From the NCBI RefSeq assembly GCF_029392895.1, contig NZ_CP114200.1, positions 7,136,501-7,200,500 on the forward strand: a stretch of DNA of 64,000 bases, written 5' to 3'. Shown here piece after piece: positions 29,784 through 38,759 of the stretch (within the stretch, counting starts at the first letter, position 1; every line of letters begins with the position of its first letter). This stretch comes from Streptomyces sp. 71268. GTDB taxonomy: Bacteria > Actinomycetota > Actinomycetes > Streptomycetales > Streptomycetaceae. The position numbers and the translations under genes were made by a program. The notes under the pieces were generated by a model. The model was not told where the DNA came from, did not search any database, and worked only from the letters and a program-made list of their open reading frames with translations.

Positions 29784-32003
29784 GTGCGCGCGTCCCCCGC
29801 CCCACCCACGGCCAGCACCTCATTTACGGCCAGCACCCCATTTACGGCCAATACCCCGCCCCCAGCCAGCACTCCACCCCCAGCCAACACTCCACCCACG
29901 GTCACCGCCGCCCCCACGGTCAACCCGCCACGGGGCGGCTCCGACTACACCGCACGGCACCTCATGGTCCTGGAGGGGCTCGACGCCGTGCGCAAACGCC
30001 CCGGCATGTACGTCGGCTCCAGTGACGGCCGGGGCCTGGCGCACTGCCTGTGGGAGATCATCGACAACGCCGTGGACGAGGCCCTGGCCGGCGCCTGCGA
30101 CCGCGTCGAGGTCACCCTGCACGAGGACGGCTCGGTCGAGGTCGCCGACAACGGCCGCGGCATCCCCGTCGACGTCGAACCCCGCACCGGCCTGTCCGGC
30201 GTCGAGATCGCCTACACCAAGCTGCACGCCGGCGGGAAGTTCGGCGGTGGCGCCTACGCGGCCTCCGGCGGCCTGCACGGCGTCGGCGCCTGCGTGGTCA
30301 ACGCCCTCTCCGCGCGGCTCGACATCAAGATCGACCGGCACGGCCACACCCACGCCATGAGCTTCCACCGCGGCACCCCCGGCAGGTACGCGGGGCCGGG
30401 ACCCGACGCCCCCTTCACACCCGCCCCGGGCCTGCGTCGAACGGCCCGGATTCCCGCGTCGCGTACGGGCACCCGGGTGCGCTACTGGGCCGACCGCCAG
30501 ATCTTCCCGCCCGACGCCCGGCTCTGCCTGGACTCGCTGCGCGAACGCGCCCGCCAGACCGCCTTCCTGGTGCCGGGCCTGACCCTCGTCGTCCGGGACG
30601 CGTACGGGCTCGGGCCGGGCGGGAGCACGGGCGAGGAATCCTTCAACTTCGACGGTGGGATCGGCGAGTTCTGCGCGTACCTCACCGACGACAGGCCCCT
30701 GTGCGACGTGCTCCGCCTCGCCGGTCGAGGCACCTTCGAGGAGAGTGTCCCGGTCCTGGACGAGCACGGCCGCTCGACGCCCGCCCAGGTCAGCCGCGAA
30801 CTCGGCGTGGACGTGGCCCTGCGTTGGGGCGCCGGCCACGACACGACCGTGCGGTCCTTCGTCAACGTCATCGCCACGCCCAAGGGCGGCACCCACGTCG
30901 CCGGCTTCGAGCAGGCCGTCACCAGGACGGTGAACGAGGCGCTGCGCGCCAGGAAGCTGCTGCGCGTCGCCGAGGGCGACGTGGTCAGGGAGGACGTCCT
31001 TGAGGGCCTGACCGCCGTGGTGACCGTGCGGCTGGCCGAGCCGCAGTTCGAGGGCCAGACCAAGGAGGTGCTCGGCACGCCGGCCGCCCGCCGCGTCGTA
31101 CACCAGGTGGTCGCGCGGGAGTTGGCGGCCTTCCTCGCCTCCACCAGGCGCGACACCTCGGCCCAGGCCCGCGCCGTGCTGGACAAGGTCGTCGCCGCCG
31201 CCCGCACGCGCGTCGCGGCCCGCCAGCACAGGGAGGTGCAGCGCCGAAAGACCGCCCTCCAGTCCTCCGCGCTGCCGGCCAAGCTCGCCGACTGCCGCGG
31301 CGGCGACGCCGACCGCGGCGAACTCTTCATCGTCGAGGGCGACTCCGCGCTGGGTACGGCCAAACTCGCCCGCGACTCCGAGTTCCAGGCGCTGCTGCCG
31401 ATCCGGGGCAAGATCCTGAACGTGCGCCGCTCGTCGATGGCCGGCATGCTGCGCAACGCCGAGTGCGGCGCGATCATCCAGGTCGTCGGCGCGGGCTCGG
31501 GCCGCACCTTCGACCTGGCCCGGGCCCGTTACGGCAAGATCATCATGATGACCGACGCCGACGTGGACGGCTCCCATATCCGCTGCCTGCTGCTCACGCT
31601 GTTCCACCGCTGCATGCGGCCGCTGGTCGAGGCCGGCCGGGTCTTCGCCGCCGTCCCGCCGCTGCACCGCGTCGAGATCACCCGGCCCCGGAAGGGACGT
31701 GACCGGTACGTCTACACCTACTCCGACCGCGAACTGCGCGACACGCTCGCGGAGTTGCGCCGCCGGGGCATCCGGTACGAGGACTCCGTCCAGCGCTACA
31801 AGGGGCTCGGCGAGATGGACGCCGACCAACTGGCGGCGACCACGATGGACCCGCGCCGCCGCACCCTGCGCCGGATCAACCTCGTCGACCTGGACGCCGC
31901 GGAGCGCGTGTTCGACCTGCTGATGGGCAACGACGTGGCGCCGCGCAGGGAGTTCATCTCCGGATCGGCGGCGACGCTGGACCGGTCGCGCATCGACGCG
32001 TAG
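29784..32003 (+). CDS. parY: topoisomerase IV subunit B type protein (ParY/ParE)
   Basis: Complete B subunit of 739 aa of the actinobacterial ParE/ParY type: [38 protein letters not shown] in the ATPase domain; VEGDSALGTAKLARD and MTDADVDGSHIRC in TOPRIM; GLGEMDADQLAATTMD near the end. About 50 N-terminal residues are an extra Pro/Thr/Ala repeat region. GTG 29784 has GAGGAGAG 8 nt upstream. By hand alignment Ser121 of E. coli GyrB is Cys here, while Arg136 is kept. A gyrB-parY pair like this is known as the resistance tandem in coumermycin and clorobiocin producers; no parC/gyrA partner is present in the window. Confidence 0.88.
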   Translation: MRASPAPPTASTSFTASTPFTANTPPPASTPPPANTPPTVTAAPTVNPPRGGSDYTARHLMVLEGLDAVRKRPGMYVGSSDGRGLAHCLWEIIDNAVDEALAGACDRVEVTLHEDGSVEVADNGRGIPVDVEPRTGLSGVEIAYTKLHAGGKFGGGAYAASGGLHGVGACVVNALSARLDIKIDRHGHTHAMSFHRGTPGRYAGPGPDAPFTPAPGLRRTARIPASRTGTRVRYWADRQIFPPDARLCLDSLRERARQTAFLVPGLTLVVRDAYGLGPGGSTGEESFNFDGGIGEFCAYLTDDRPLCDVLRLAGRGTFEESVPVLDEHGRSTPAQVSRELGVDVALRWGAGHDTTVRSFVNVIATPKGGTHVAGFEQAVTRTVNEALRARKLLRVAEGDVVREDVLEGLTAVVTVRLAEPQFEGQTKEVLGTPAARRVVHQVVARELAAFLASTRRDTSAQARAVLDKVVAAARTRVAARQHREVQRRKTALQSSALPAKLADCRGGDADRGELFIVEGDSALGTAKLARDSEFQALLPIRGKILNVRRSSMAGMLRNAECGAIIQVVGAGSGRTFDLARARYGKIIMMTDADVDGSHIRCLLLTLFHRCMRPLVEAGRVFAAVPPLHRVEITRPRKGRDRYVYTYSDRELRDTLAELRRRGIRYEDSVQRYKGLGEMDADQLAATTMDPRRRTLRRINLVDLDAAERVFDLLMGNDVAPRREFISGSAATLDRSRIDA
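29813..29902 (+). repeat. five 18-bp tandem repeats in the parY 5' end
   Basis: Five consecutive 18-bp units from 29813; units one and two differ at one base (CAGCACCTCATTTACGGC and CAGCACCCCATTTACGGC), the later three are diverged. They encode the hexapeptide (S/N)TPxxA in the disordered N-terminal extension. Confidence 0.85.
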
Positions 32004-32010
32004 CCACCTC

Positions 32011-32043
32011 CCGGATCGCGCGTACGGGCAGCGCGCGACCCGG
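32011..32043 (+). terminator. hairpin terminator after parY
   Basis: 12-bp stem with one mismatch: arm 32011-32022 (CCGGATCGCGCG) and 32032-32043, 9-nt loop, beginning 8 nt after the parY stop codon. No T-tract. Confidence 0.7.
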
Positions 32044-32354
32044 GGGAGCCCGGCAGGCGGGGCCACGGTCGCCCCCGTACGAGCGGCGGGCTCCGCACGC
32101 CACGGCCCTCTTAGGCCCGCCGCACCTCCCGCGAGCGGGCGACCAAGGCGGACACACCCTGTCCTCATGGCCTGCCATCGTTAGGCCGTGCATCACGACG
32201 AGAACAGCCAGGAAGAACCCGGTGGCTCGGCCACCTCGCCCCGCTTTTGCCCGGCAGGCGGCCGGGCCGGCGGCCGCGCCACGCGCACGGTTGCCGTGCG
32301 GTGCCCGGTGGCGACCGGGAGCAGCGGTGACGTACGGGCGGTGGCGGGGCCCCG
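32044..32354. other. no gene recognised
   Basis: 311 bp between the parY terminator and the next rightward gene. Presumably the promoter of the glycosylase-like gene; no motif stood out. Confidence 0.4.
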
Positions 32355-33455
32355 ATGACCGTGCTGGACACCCGGGCGCTCAACCGCGCCACGCTCGCCC
32401 GGCAGTTGCTCCTCGACCACGCCGAGCTGCCGGTCATCGACGCCGTCGGGCACCTGGGCGGCCTCCAGGCCCAGGAGCCGCAGGAACCGTTCGTCGGGCT
32501 GTGGTCCCGGCTGCGCGCGTTCGACCCGCACGCGCTCTCGAACCTGCTGACCGAGCGACGCGTGGTACGCACCCACCTCATGCGCCGCACCGTGCACCTG
32601 GTCACCGCGGACGACGCGCTGGCCTGGCGGGCGCGCCACGACGCCATGCTCCGGCAACGGTCCGTCGGGGCCTACCGCCGCGAACTCGCCGGAGTGGACC
32701 TCGACGAACTCGCGGCGGCGGGCCGTGCCCTGTTGACCGCCGGCGAGCCCCGTTCGATGGCCGACCTCGGCCGGGCGCTGGCCGAACGGTGGCCCGAGCC
32801 GGGCCCACGGGCGCTCGGCGAGGTGGTCATCGCCGCGCTCGTCCCGGTGGCGCAGCTGCCGCCGCGCGGACTGTGGCGCGTCCGGGCGGGGGTGCGCAAC
32901 GCGCCGCTCGCGTCCTGGCTCGGCCGCGAGGTGGACCCGCTGCCCCACACCGGCTCGGACCCGGTCGGCCAGGCGCTGGTGCGGCGCTACCTGGCCGCCT
33001 TCGGGCCCGCCGCCTCCGCCGACGTGCGCGCCTGGTGCGGCCTGGCCGGGCTGCCGACCGCCCTCGCGGCCCTGCGTGCCGAGTTGGCCACCTTCCGCGA
33101 CGAGCGCGGCCGGGAACTGCTCGACCTCCCCGACGCGCCACGCCCCGACCCCGGGACGCCCGCGCCGGTGCGGTTCCTGCCCGCCTTCGACAACGCCGTC
33201 CTCGGTTACCACGACCGTGGCCGGATCATCGACGACGCCCACCGCGGCCTGTCCGTCACCGGCGCCCGCTTCGTCCTGGTGGACGGCCGGGTCGCCGCCA
33301 CGTGGAGCGTCCGGGACGGCACGGTCACGGTCACCCCGCTGCGCGCCCTCTCGCGCGCCGACCGTACCGCCGTGGCCGAACAGGGCGACGCGCTCGCCTC
33401 GTTCCTCGCCGACGGTGAGCGCCACGGATTCGAGATGGAGACCTCCCCCCGCTGA
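32355..33455 (+). CDS. winged-helix DNA glycosylase, AlkZ-like (HTH_42)
   Basis: Protein of 366 aa of the HTH_42/YcaQ superfamily. The catalytic Q-x-Q motif is present as Q38-A-Q40 in LGGLQAQEPQEPFVGLWSRL, the form used by AlkZ of the azinomycin producer and its relatives. Other family landmarks are VRTHLMRRTVHLVTADD, LPAFDNAVLGYHDRGRII and the C-terminal TWSVRDGTVTVTPLR. These enzymes unhook bulky or crosslinked alkyl-purines from DNA. ATG 32355 follows GGCGGGG. It lies on the same strand just after the gyrB-parY pair, behind a terminator, so it has its own promoter. Confidence 0.83.
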   Translation: MTVLDTRALNRATLARQLLLDHAELPVIDAVGHLGGLQAQEPQEPFVGLWSRLRAFDPHALSNLLTERRVVRTHLMRRTVHLVTADDALAWRARHDAMLRQRSVGAYRRELAGVDLDELAAAGRALLTAGEPRSMADLGRALAERWPEPGPRALGEVVIAALVPVAQLPPRGLWRVRAGVRNAPLASWLGREVDPLPHTGSDPVGQALVRRYLAAFGPAASADVRAWCGLAGLPTALAALRAELATFRDERGRELLDLPDAPRPDPGTPAPVRFLPAFDNAVLGYHDRGRIIDDAHRGLSVTGARFVLVDGRVAATWSVRDGTVTVTPLRALSRADRTAVAEQGDALASFLADGERHGFEMETSPR

Positions 33456-33519
33456 ACGTTCCCCGTGGGTCGCTCCCGCCCTCCCGTACGGCGGCGGGGC
33501 GGCCGACCGCGATGCAAAG

Positions 33520-33554
33520 GGGCCCGGCGGCCCCTGGTCGGGGTCGCCGGGCCC
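33520..33554. terminator. bidirectional hairpin terminator
   Basis: Extended hairpin: outer stem GGGCCCGGCG (33520-33529) with 33545-33554, then inner CCCC/GGGG (33531-33534 with 33540-33543) around a 5-nt loop. It lies between the convergent glycosylase-like and RNHCP genes. Confidence 0.8.
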
Positions 33555-33571
33555 GTCGCACGGTCAGCGGC

Positions 33572-33955
33572 TCACAGGCCGGCCAGCCGCTCGAAGGGGA
33601 ACGGTGGCTGGGCCAGCGGGCGTACGGCGAGCCGGGTCAGCGGCAGGGCGTTGTCGTCGCCCGCCGTGCGGTTGGCGTGCAGTACGCCGCAGCCGGTGCA
33701 CCGATGGATGATCACCCACTCGCCGTCACCGCGCACGGTGATGGCCAGCGGCTCCATCCGGGCACCGCAGTCGGCGGCCCGGTCGCCCGGAGTGGTGTCG
33801 AGGTGTCGGCTCCACAGGCAGTGCGGGCAGTGGTTGCGATGGCTGGTGCCCACGGCGCTCATGGAGATGTCGAGGCCGCAGTGCAGACAGCGGAACGAGG
33901 TGGCGTTCCGGGAGCGGCCGTGTGCGGCGCGCTCCCGCTTGCTGGGTCGGGTCAT
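33572..33955 (-). CDS. RNHCP domain protein
   Basis: Protein of 127 aa with the RNHCP signature: FRCLHCGLDIS, then SHRNHCPHCLWSRHLD, PGDRAADCGARMEPLAI, IHRCTGCG and NRTAGDDN. The cysteine pairs suggest two zinc sites. The domain occurs alone in many actinobacteria and its function is unknown. The basic N terminus (MTRPSKRERAAHGRSR) suggests nucleic-acid contact, which is inference only. Confidence 0.92.
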   Translation of the reverse strand: MTRPSKRERAAHGRSRNATSFRCLHCGLDISMSAVGTSHRNHCPHCLWSRHLDTTPGDRAADCGARMEPLAITVRGDGEWVIIHRCTGCGVLHANRTAGDDNALPLTRLAVRPLAQPPFPFERLAGL

Positions 33956-34595
33956 GCGAGGGGACTCCTGGGAGTGTGCGTCACGTGCGGAGCGTGTCGC
34001 GCGCGCCGAGGTGCGGCACGTCGCGAACGCGGTCCAGTCAGCGGCCGGGTCGGCCGCCGCGGGGTACGCCGCTCGCGTAGGGGAGTCCGTGTGGAGCCGG
34101 TCAGCCTCGACCGGGCCGAACGCGTCGGCCGGGTCCAGCAGTCACCGGTGCGGACCGTCCTCGTACGCGAGATCCGTTCCGCGACGCCCTGGGCATACAA
34201 CACCACCTCTTCGCAGGGCCCGACGCCGTGCCGGTGCCCCATGCCACGCCCATGGAAACCGCCGCGCGGGTCGGCGCACAACTGATTTCCGCCCGCCGAG
34301 CCGCGCGGGGGTCGCCGGCGGGCGGCGAGGGCGCCCCCGCGAACAAGCGGGGACCTACCGTCCGCCATACCGTCCCTGACCTGGCCGTACCGGAATCCGA
34401 CCCCCCACAACGCCACACGGCGGCAACACACCAGATGCCTACCAACGCTTTCAAGTCCTTTTGTTTCAGGAGTACTTGGCTTTTCCGCCACACTCGCGGG
34501 TGGGTGCCGCGATCCGGCACATACTCGCCTGTGCACGCACTGATGTGAGGGGCCTGTGGGGCCCTTCTCGTGAGCTGTCCTCATTGGGGGGAAAG
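33956..34595. other. 640 bp without a recognised gene
   Basis: Divergent region between the RNHCP gene and the secreted protease. Frames on both strands read as low-complexity Arg/Ala/Pro peptides. The part from about 34440 to 34590 is less GC-rich and is the likely promoter and leader of the protease gene. Confidence 0.45.
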
Positions 34596-37500
34596 TTGCG
34601 TACAGGAAGAAGAGCTGTGTGGGGCGCCGGAGTGGCCGTCGTGGCCGCCACCGCGCTCGCGGCGGGGTTGACCACCCCGACCGCTGTGGCGCGGGAAGGT
34701 TCCGCCGTCACGGCGGACGGCGAGCGGGCGAAGGGCCAGCGCGGGGCCGACGGCGCCCGCACCTGGGTCACCCTCGTCACCGGTGACCGGGTCGCGGTCG
34801 ATACCAAGGGCAACCCGGTCGCCATCCGGCCGGCCGAGGGGCGCGAGCACATCCCCGTACAGGTGGAGCGGCGGGACGGGCACGCGTACGCGATCCCGCT
34901 CGACGCCCGGCGCCTGATCGCCCGGGGCACGGTGGACAAGCGGCTGTTCGACGTGACGACGCTGAGCCGGCCGGAGTACGTGGCCAGCCAGCGCGAGGGA
35001 GTGCGGCTCATCGTCGCCTACCAGGGCGAGCGGCCCGCCGCCAAGGCGAAGCTCCGGGCCGCCGAGGGGACGAAGGTGCGGCGTTCGCTCCCGGTGCTGG
35101 GCGCCGACGCGGTGACGGCCTCGCCCGAGCACGCCACGGCCGCCTGGGAGGCGCTGACCGACGCGTCGCGGGGCGCCTCGCACCGCACCGCCGCCCCCGG
35201 GGTGGCCACGGTGTGGCTGGACGGCATCCGCGAGGCCAGCCTCGACAAGAGCGTGTCGCAGATCGGCGCGCCCGAGGCGTGGAAGGCCGGTTACGACGGC
35301 AAGGGCGTCAAGATCGCCGTCCTGGACACCGGTGTCGACCAGACGCACCCGGACCTGGTCGGGCAGCAGGTCGCCGAGAAGAACTTCACCGACGCCGTCG
35401 ACACCAAGGACCGGGTGGGCCATGGCACGCACGTGGCCTCCATCGCGGCGGGTACCGGCGCGAAGTCCGGCGGGAAGTACCGAGGCGTCGCCTCCGGCGC
35501 GAAGATCCTCGACGGCAAGGTCCTGAACGACGAGGGGTCCGGTGAGGACTCGGGCATCATCGCGGGACTTGAGTGGGCGGCGGCCCAGAAGGCCGACGTG
35601 GTCAACCTCAGCCTGGGCGCGACCGACACGCCCGAGCTCGACCCGTTGGAAGCCGCCGTCAACAAGCTGGCGGCCGAGCACGGCATCCTCTTCGCCATCT
35701 CGGCGGGCAACGAGGGCGAGTTCGGCCCCGGCACCGTCGGCTCGCCTGGCAGCGCGGACGCCGCGCTGACCGTGGGCGCCGTCGACAAGAAGGACAAGCT
35801 GGCCGGCTTCTCCAGCAGGGGTCCCCGGGTGGGGGACGGTGCCATCAAGCCCGACGTGACCGCGCCCGGCGTGGACATCGGCGCCGCGGCGGCGCCCGGC
35901 AGCCAGATCGCCGAGGGAGGTACCCCGGTCGCCGACGGCTACGTGGCGATCTCGGGCACCTCCATGTCCGCCCCGCACGCCGCGGGTGCCGGCGCGATCC
36001 TGGCCCAGCAGCACCCGGACTGGAGCGGTGAGCGGATCAAGGCCGCGCTGACCGGTTCCACGACCCCCGGCGCGTACACCGCCTTCGAGCAGGGCACCGG
36101 CCGCATCGACCTGCGCAAGGCCATCACGCAGACGGTCATCGCCGAGCCGGCCTCGCTCTCCTTCGGCACCCAGCAGTGGCCGCACGCCGACGACAAGCCG
36201 CAGAGCAGGACGCTGACCTACCGCAACCTGGGTGACAAGCCGGTCACCGTGGACGTGGCGCTGACCGGTACGGGCCCCGACGGCAGGCCCGCTCCCGCCG
36301 GCTTCTTCACCGCCAAGGACAAGCGGCTCACCGTTCCCGCCGGCGGTACGGCGACCACCTCCGTCACCGTGGACACCCGGCTGGGTGGCACCGTCGACGG
36401 CGCGTACAGCGCGCGGGTGACCGCGACGGGCGGCGGGCAGACCGTGCGCACCGCCGCCGCGGTGGAGCGCGAGGTCGAGTCGTACGAGGTGACCCTCAAG
36501 CACGTCGGTCGGGACGGCAAGCCCGCGCAGACCTTCAGCAGCGCGCTGAACGGGATCAGCGGCCTCGGCGCTGGCCGGGACTACCTTGTCGATGACACGA
36601 GCAAGGACGGCAAGGTCCGACTCCCCAAGGGGCGTTACCTGCTGAGCGGCGCTGTCAACGGCAGTGACGAGAGCATCGACTGGATCAACCAACCCAAGCT
36701 GGTCGTCGACAAGACCACCACGGTGACCCTCGACGCACGCACCACCAAGCCCGTCGACGTGACCGTTCCGGACCGGGACGCCACCTCGCGGCTCGCCTAC
36801 GCGGAGGTCGGGCTCACCGGGGAGGCGTCCTACGGCTACGGCTATCTGCTGGACTCCTTCGCGAAGTTCAGGACCGCGCACCTCGGCCCGGCCGTTCCGG
36901 CCGGTGAGCTGACCCAGCAGTTCACCAGCAGCTTCCAGCGGGGAGAGAACGGCCCCACGTACCACGTGGCCTACGGCGGCTCCGTCACCAAGGCGCCGAC
37001 CGGATTCGTCCGGCACGCCAAGCCCGCCGATCTCGCCAAGATCACCGCCAGGCTGGGCTCCCCGGCCCCGAAGAAGACCGGCGCCCTGCTCACCTTCCCC
37101 GTCTTCGACGGCGCGGGCAGCTGGGCGGTCAGCATCCCCACCAAGCTGCCGCACACCGCGACCCTCTACGTCAACGGCAAGGGCCCGCGGTGGCTGGTGT
37201 CCTTCGACCAGTACAGCGCCAAGGACGACTACGAGGCCACCTACAACACCGACGAGCGTCGGCTGGCTCCGGGCAAGTCCTACAGCCAGCAGTTCAACAT
37301 CGGGGTGTTCGGCCCCAAGGTGAGCGCGAACGAGGGCGTCTTCCGCGAGGGCAACGACCTGTACGGCGCCCTCCCGCTCTTCGCCGACGGCGGGAACAAC
37401 ACCGGTTACACGGTGACCGACAAGGCGCGGACCACCCTCTACCGTGACGGCAAGAAGGTCGGCAGCAACACGGACCCGCTGACCGGCGCCGAGGTGTTCA

Positions 37501-37931
37501 CGGTGCCGGCCGGAGCGGCCCGCTACAAGCTCAGCACCTCGGTCAGCCGCAGTGGGGTCGCCAACGTCTCCACCAAGGTCACCGGTGACTGGACCTTCTC
37601 CTCGAAGAAGACCACCAGCCATGTGAAGCTGCCGACCTCGGTGGTGCGCTTCACCCCCGCTCTGGCCGTCGACAGCACCGCCAAGGCGGGGGCGACGGTC
37701 AAGGTCCCGGTCACGGTGCAGGGCTCGGCGGCCGGTAAGAACCTGAAGTCGCTTGCCGTGTACGTCAGTTACGACAAGGGCGCGCACTGGAAGAAGCTGG
37801 CCGTCAGCGGCGGCAAGGTGACCGTGAAGAACCCGGGCGCGGGCAAGACCGTCTCCTTCCGGGCGAACGCCAGCGACAAGCAGGGCAACACGGTGAGCCA
37901 GTCCATCTACGACGCCTATCGCACCCGGTAA
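34596..37931 (+). CDS. large secreted subtilisin-like (S8) serine protease
   Basis: Protein of 1111 aa. TTG 34596 is chosen as start because a strong GGGGGGAAAG site precedes it and it gives a proper signal peptide (RTGRRAVWGAGVAVVAATAL); the alternative first Met lies far upstream with no such site. After a propeptide the S8 domain (about residues 230-510) shows the triad: Asp in IAVLDTGVDQTHPDL, His in GHGTHVASIAAG, Ser in GTSMSAPHAAG, and the oxyanion Asn in SAGNEGEF. The remaining 600 residues are beta-rich accessory modules. The protein would be a secreted, self-processing protease for nutrition or development; no substrate can be read. Confidence 0.92.
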   Translation: MRTGRRAVWGAGVAVVAATALAAGLTTPTAVAREGSAVTADGERAKGQRGADGARTWVTLVTGDRVAVDTKGNPVAIRPAEGREHIPVQVERRDGHAYAIPLDARRLIARGTVDKRLFDVTTLSRPEYVASQREGVRLIVAYQGERPAAKAKLRAAEGTKVRRSLPVLGADAVTASPEHATAAWEALTDASRGASHRTAAPGVATVWLDGIREASLDKSVSQIGAPEAWKAGYDGKGVKIAVLDTGVDQTHPDLVGQQVAEKNFTDAVDTKDRVGHGTHVASIAAGTGAKSGGKYRGVASGAKILDGKVLNDEGSGEDSGIIAGLEWAAAQKADVVNLSLGATDTPELDPLEAAVNKLAAEHGILFAISAGNEGEFGPGTVGSPGSADAALTVGAVDKKDKLAGFSSRGPRVGDGAIKPDVTAPGVDIGAAAAPGSQIAEGGTPVADGYVAISGTSMSAPHAAGAGAILAQQHPDWSGERIKAALTGSTTPGAYTAFEQGTGRIDLRKAITQTVIAEPASLSFGTQQWPHADDKPQSRTLTYRNLGDKPVTVDVALTGTGPDGRPAPAGFFTAKDKRLTVPAGGTATTSVTVDTRLGGTVDGAYSARVTATGGGQTVRTAAAVEREVESYEVTLKHVGRDGKPAQTFSSALNGISGLGAGRDYLVDDTSKDGKVRLPKGRYLLSGAVNGSDESIDWINQPKLVVDKTTTVTLDARTTKPVDVTVPDRDATSRLAYAEVGLTGEASYGYGYLLDSFAKFRTAHLGPAVPAGELTQQFTSSFQRGENGPTYHVAYGGSVTKAPTGFVRHAKPADLAKITARLGSPAPKKTGALLTFPVFDGAGSWAVSIPTKLPHTATLYVNGKGPRWLVSFDQYSAKDDYEATYNTDERRLAPGKSYSQQFNIGVFGPKVSANEGVFREGNDLYGALPLFADGGNNTGYTVTDKARTTLYRDGKKVGSNTDPLTGAEVFTVPAGAARYKLSTSVSRSGVANVSTKVTGDWTFSSKKTTSHVKLPTSVVRFTPALAVDSTAKAGATVKVPVTVQGSAAGKNLKSLAVYVSYDKGAHWKKLAVSGGKVTVKNPGAGKTVSFRANASDKQGNTVSQSIYDAYRTR

Positions 37932-38071
37932 CACCCGCTCGCCCCACACCCGGTAACACCCCGGTCACCAGCGCACCGGCCCGTCGGGGAGCGTCATCCC
38001 GGCGGGCCGGTGCCGTCGCGCGTGCGGCGCGGGGGTCGGCGCGCGGGGTCGGCGACTGAAAGGCTGGCAGC

Positions 38072-38752
38072 GTGCGAACGTTGGATGATCCTGAACGCGT
38101 CGGCCGCCCGGTGCCCGCGGTGCTGCCCGCACCGCTGCGCGCGCGGTGCGGGCTGGTCGCGGCCGTCGCCGCGCTGGTGGTCGTCGTGGTCGGCCTCTGG
38201 TACGCGGGCGACGGCGGGCCGGGCCGGGTGGACGCGCGGTTCTCGGTGGCGGCGGAGGACGTGCGGCCCCGGTGGCGGTCCGTCGCGCTGGCCGTGGACT
38301 TCTGGGGGGAGCCCGCCGGGGCGGCCACGCTGGTCGGCCTCGCCGTGGCGGGCTGCCTGCTGCTGCGGTGGCCGCGCGCGGCGGCGCTCGTCGTGGTCGG
38401 CGTCGGGCTGGCCGTGGTGACGACGCGGCTGCTGAAGCCGCTGGTGGGGCGCACCATCCACGGTGACAACCTGTCCTACCCGAGCGGTCACACCGCCTTC
38501 TGTGCCGCCTTCGCCCTCGTGGTGGCGCTACTCGTGGCCGGCCGGCTCCGGCTCGGCGCGAGGGCCGGCACCCTCCTCGCCCTCACCCTGACGCTGGTCG
38601 CCGGCGCCGCGATGGGGTGGGCGCAGATCGCGCTGGGCGCGCACTACCCGACCGACGTGCTCGGCGGCTGGTGCACGGCGCTCGCGGTGGTGCCGGCGAC
38701 GGCGTGGCTGGTCGACCGGGCGGCCGACGCCGCCCGGCGAGCGCGCGACTGA
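38072..38752 (+). CDS. PAP2-family membrane phosphatase
   Basis: Protein of 226 aa with about six hydrophobic helices and the three PAP2 motifs in order: KPLVGRT near residue 130, YPSGHTAF near 145 and GAHYPTDVLGG near 190. Such enzymes dephosphorylate lipid phosphates, for example undecaprenyl pyrophosphate or phosphatidic acid. GTG 38072 has GAAAGG upstream. It is convergent with the exopolysaccharide operon, only 7 nt from the last gene of that operon; undecaprenyl-PP recycling for that pathway is possible but not shown. Confidence 0.88.
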   Translation: MRTLDDPERVGRPVPAVLPAPLRARCGLVAAVAALVVVVVGLWYAGDGGPGRVDARFSVAAEDVRPRWRSVALAVDFWGEPAGAATLVGLAVAGCLLLRWPRAAALVVVGVGLAVVTTRLLKPLVGRTIHGDNLSYPSGHTAFCAAFALVVALLVAGRLRLGARAGTLLALTLTLVAGAAMGWAQIALGAHYPTDVLGGWCTALAVVPATAWLVDRAADAARRARD

Positions 38753-38759
38753 GGACGCC

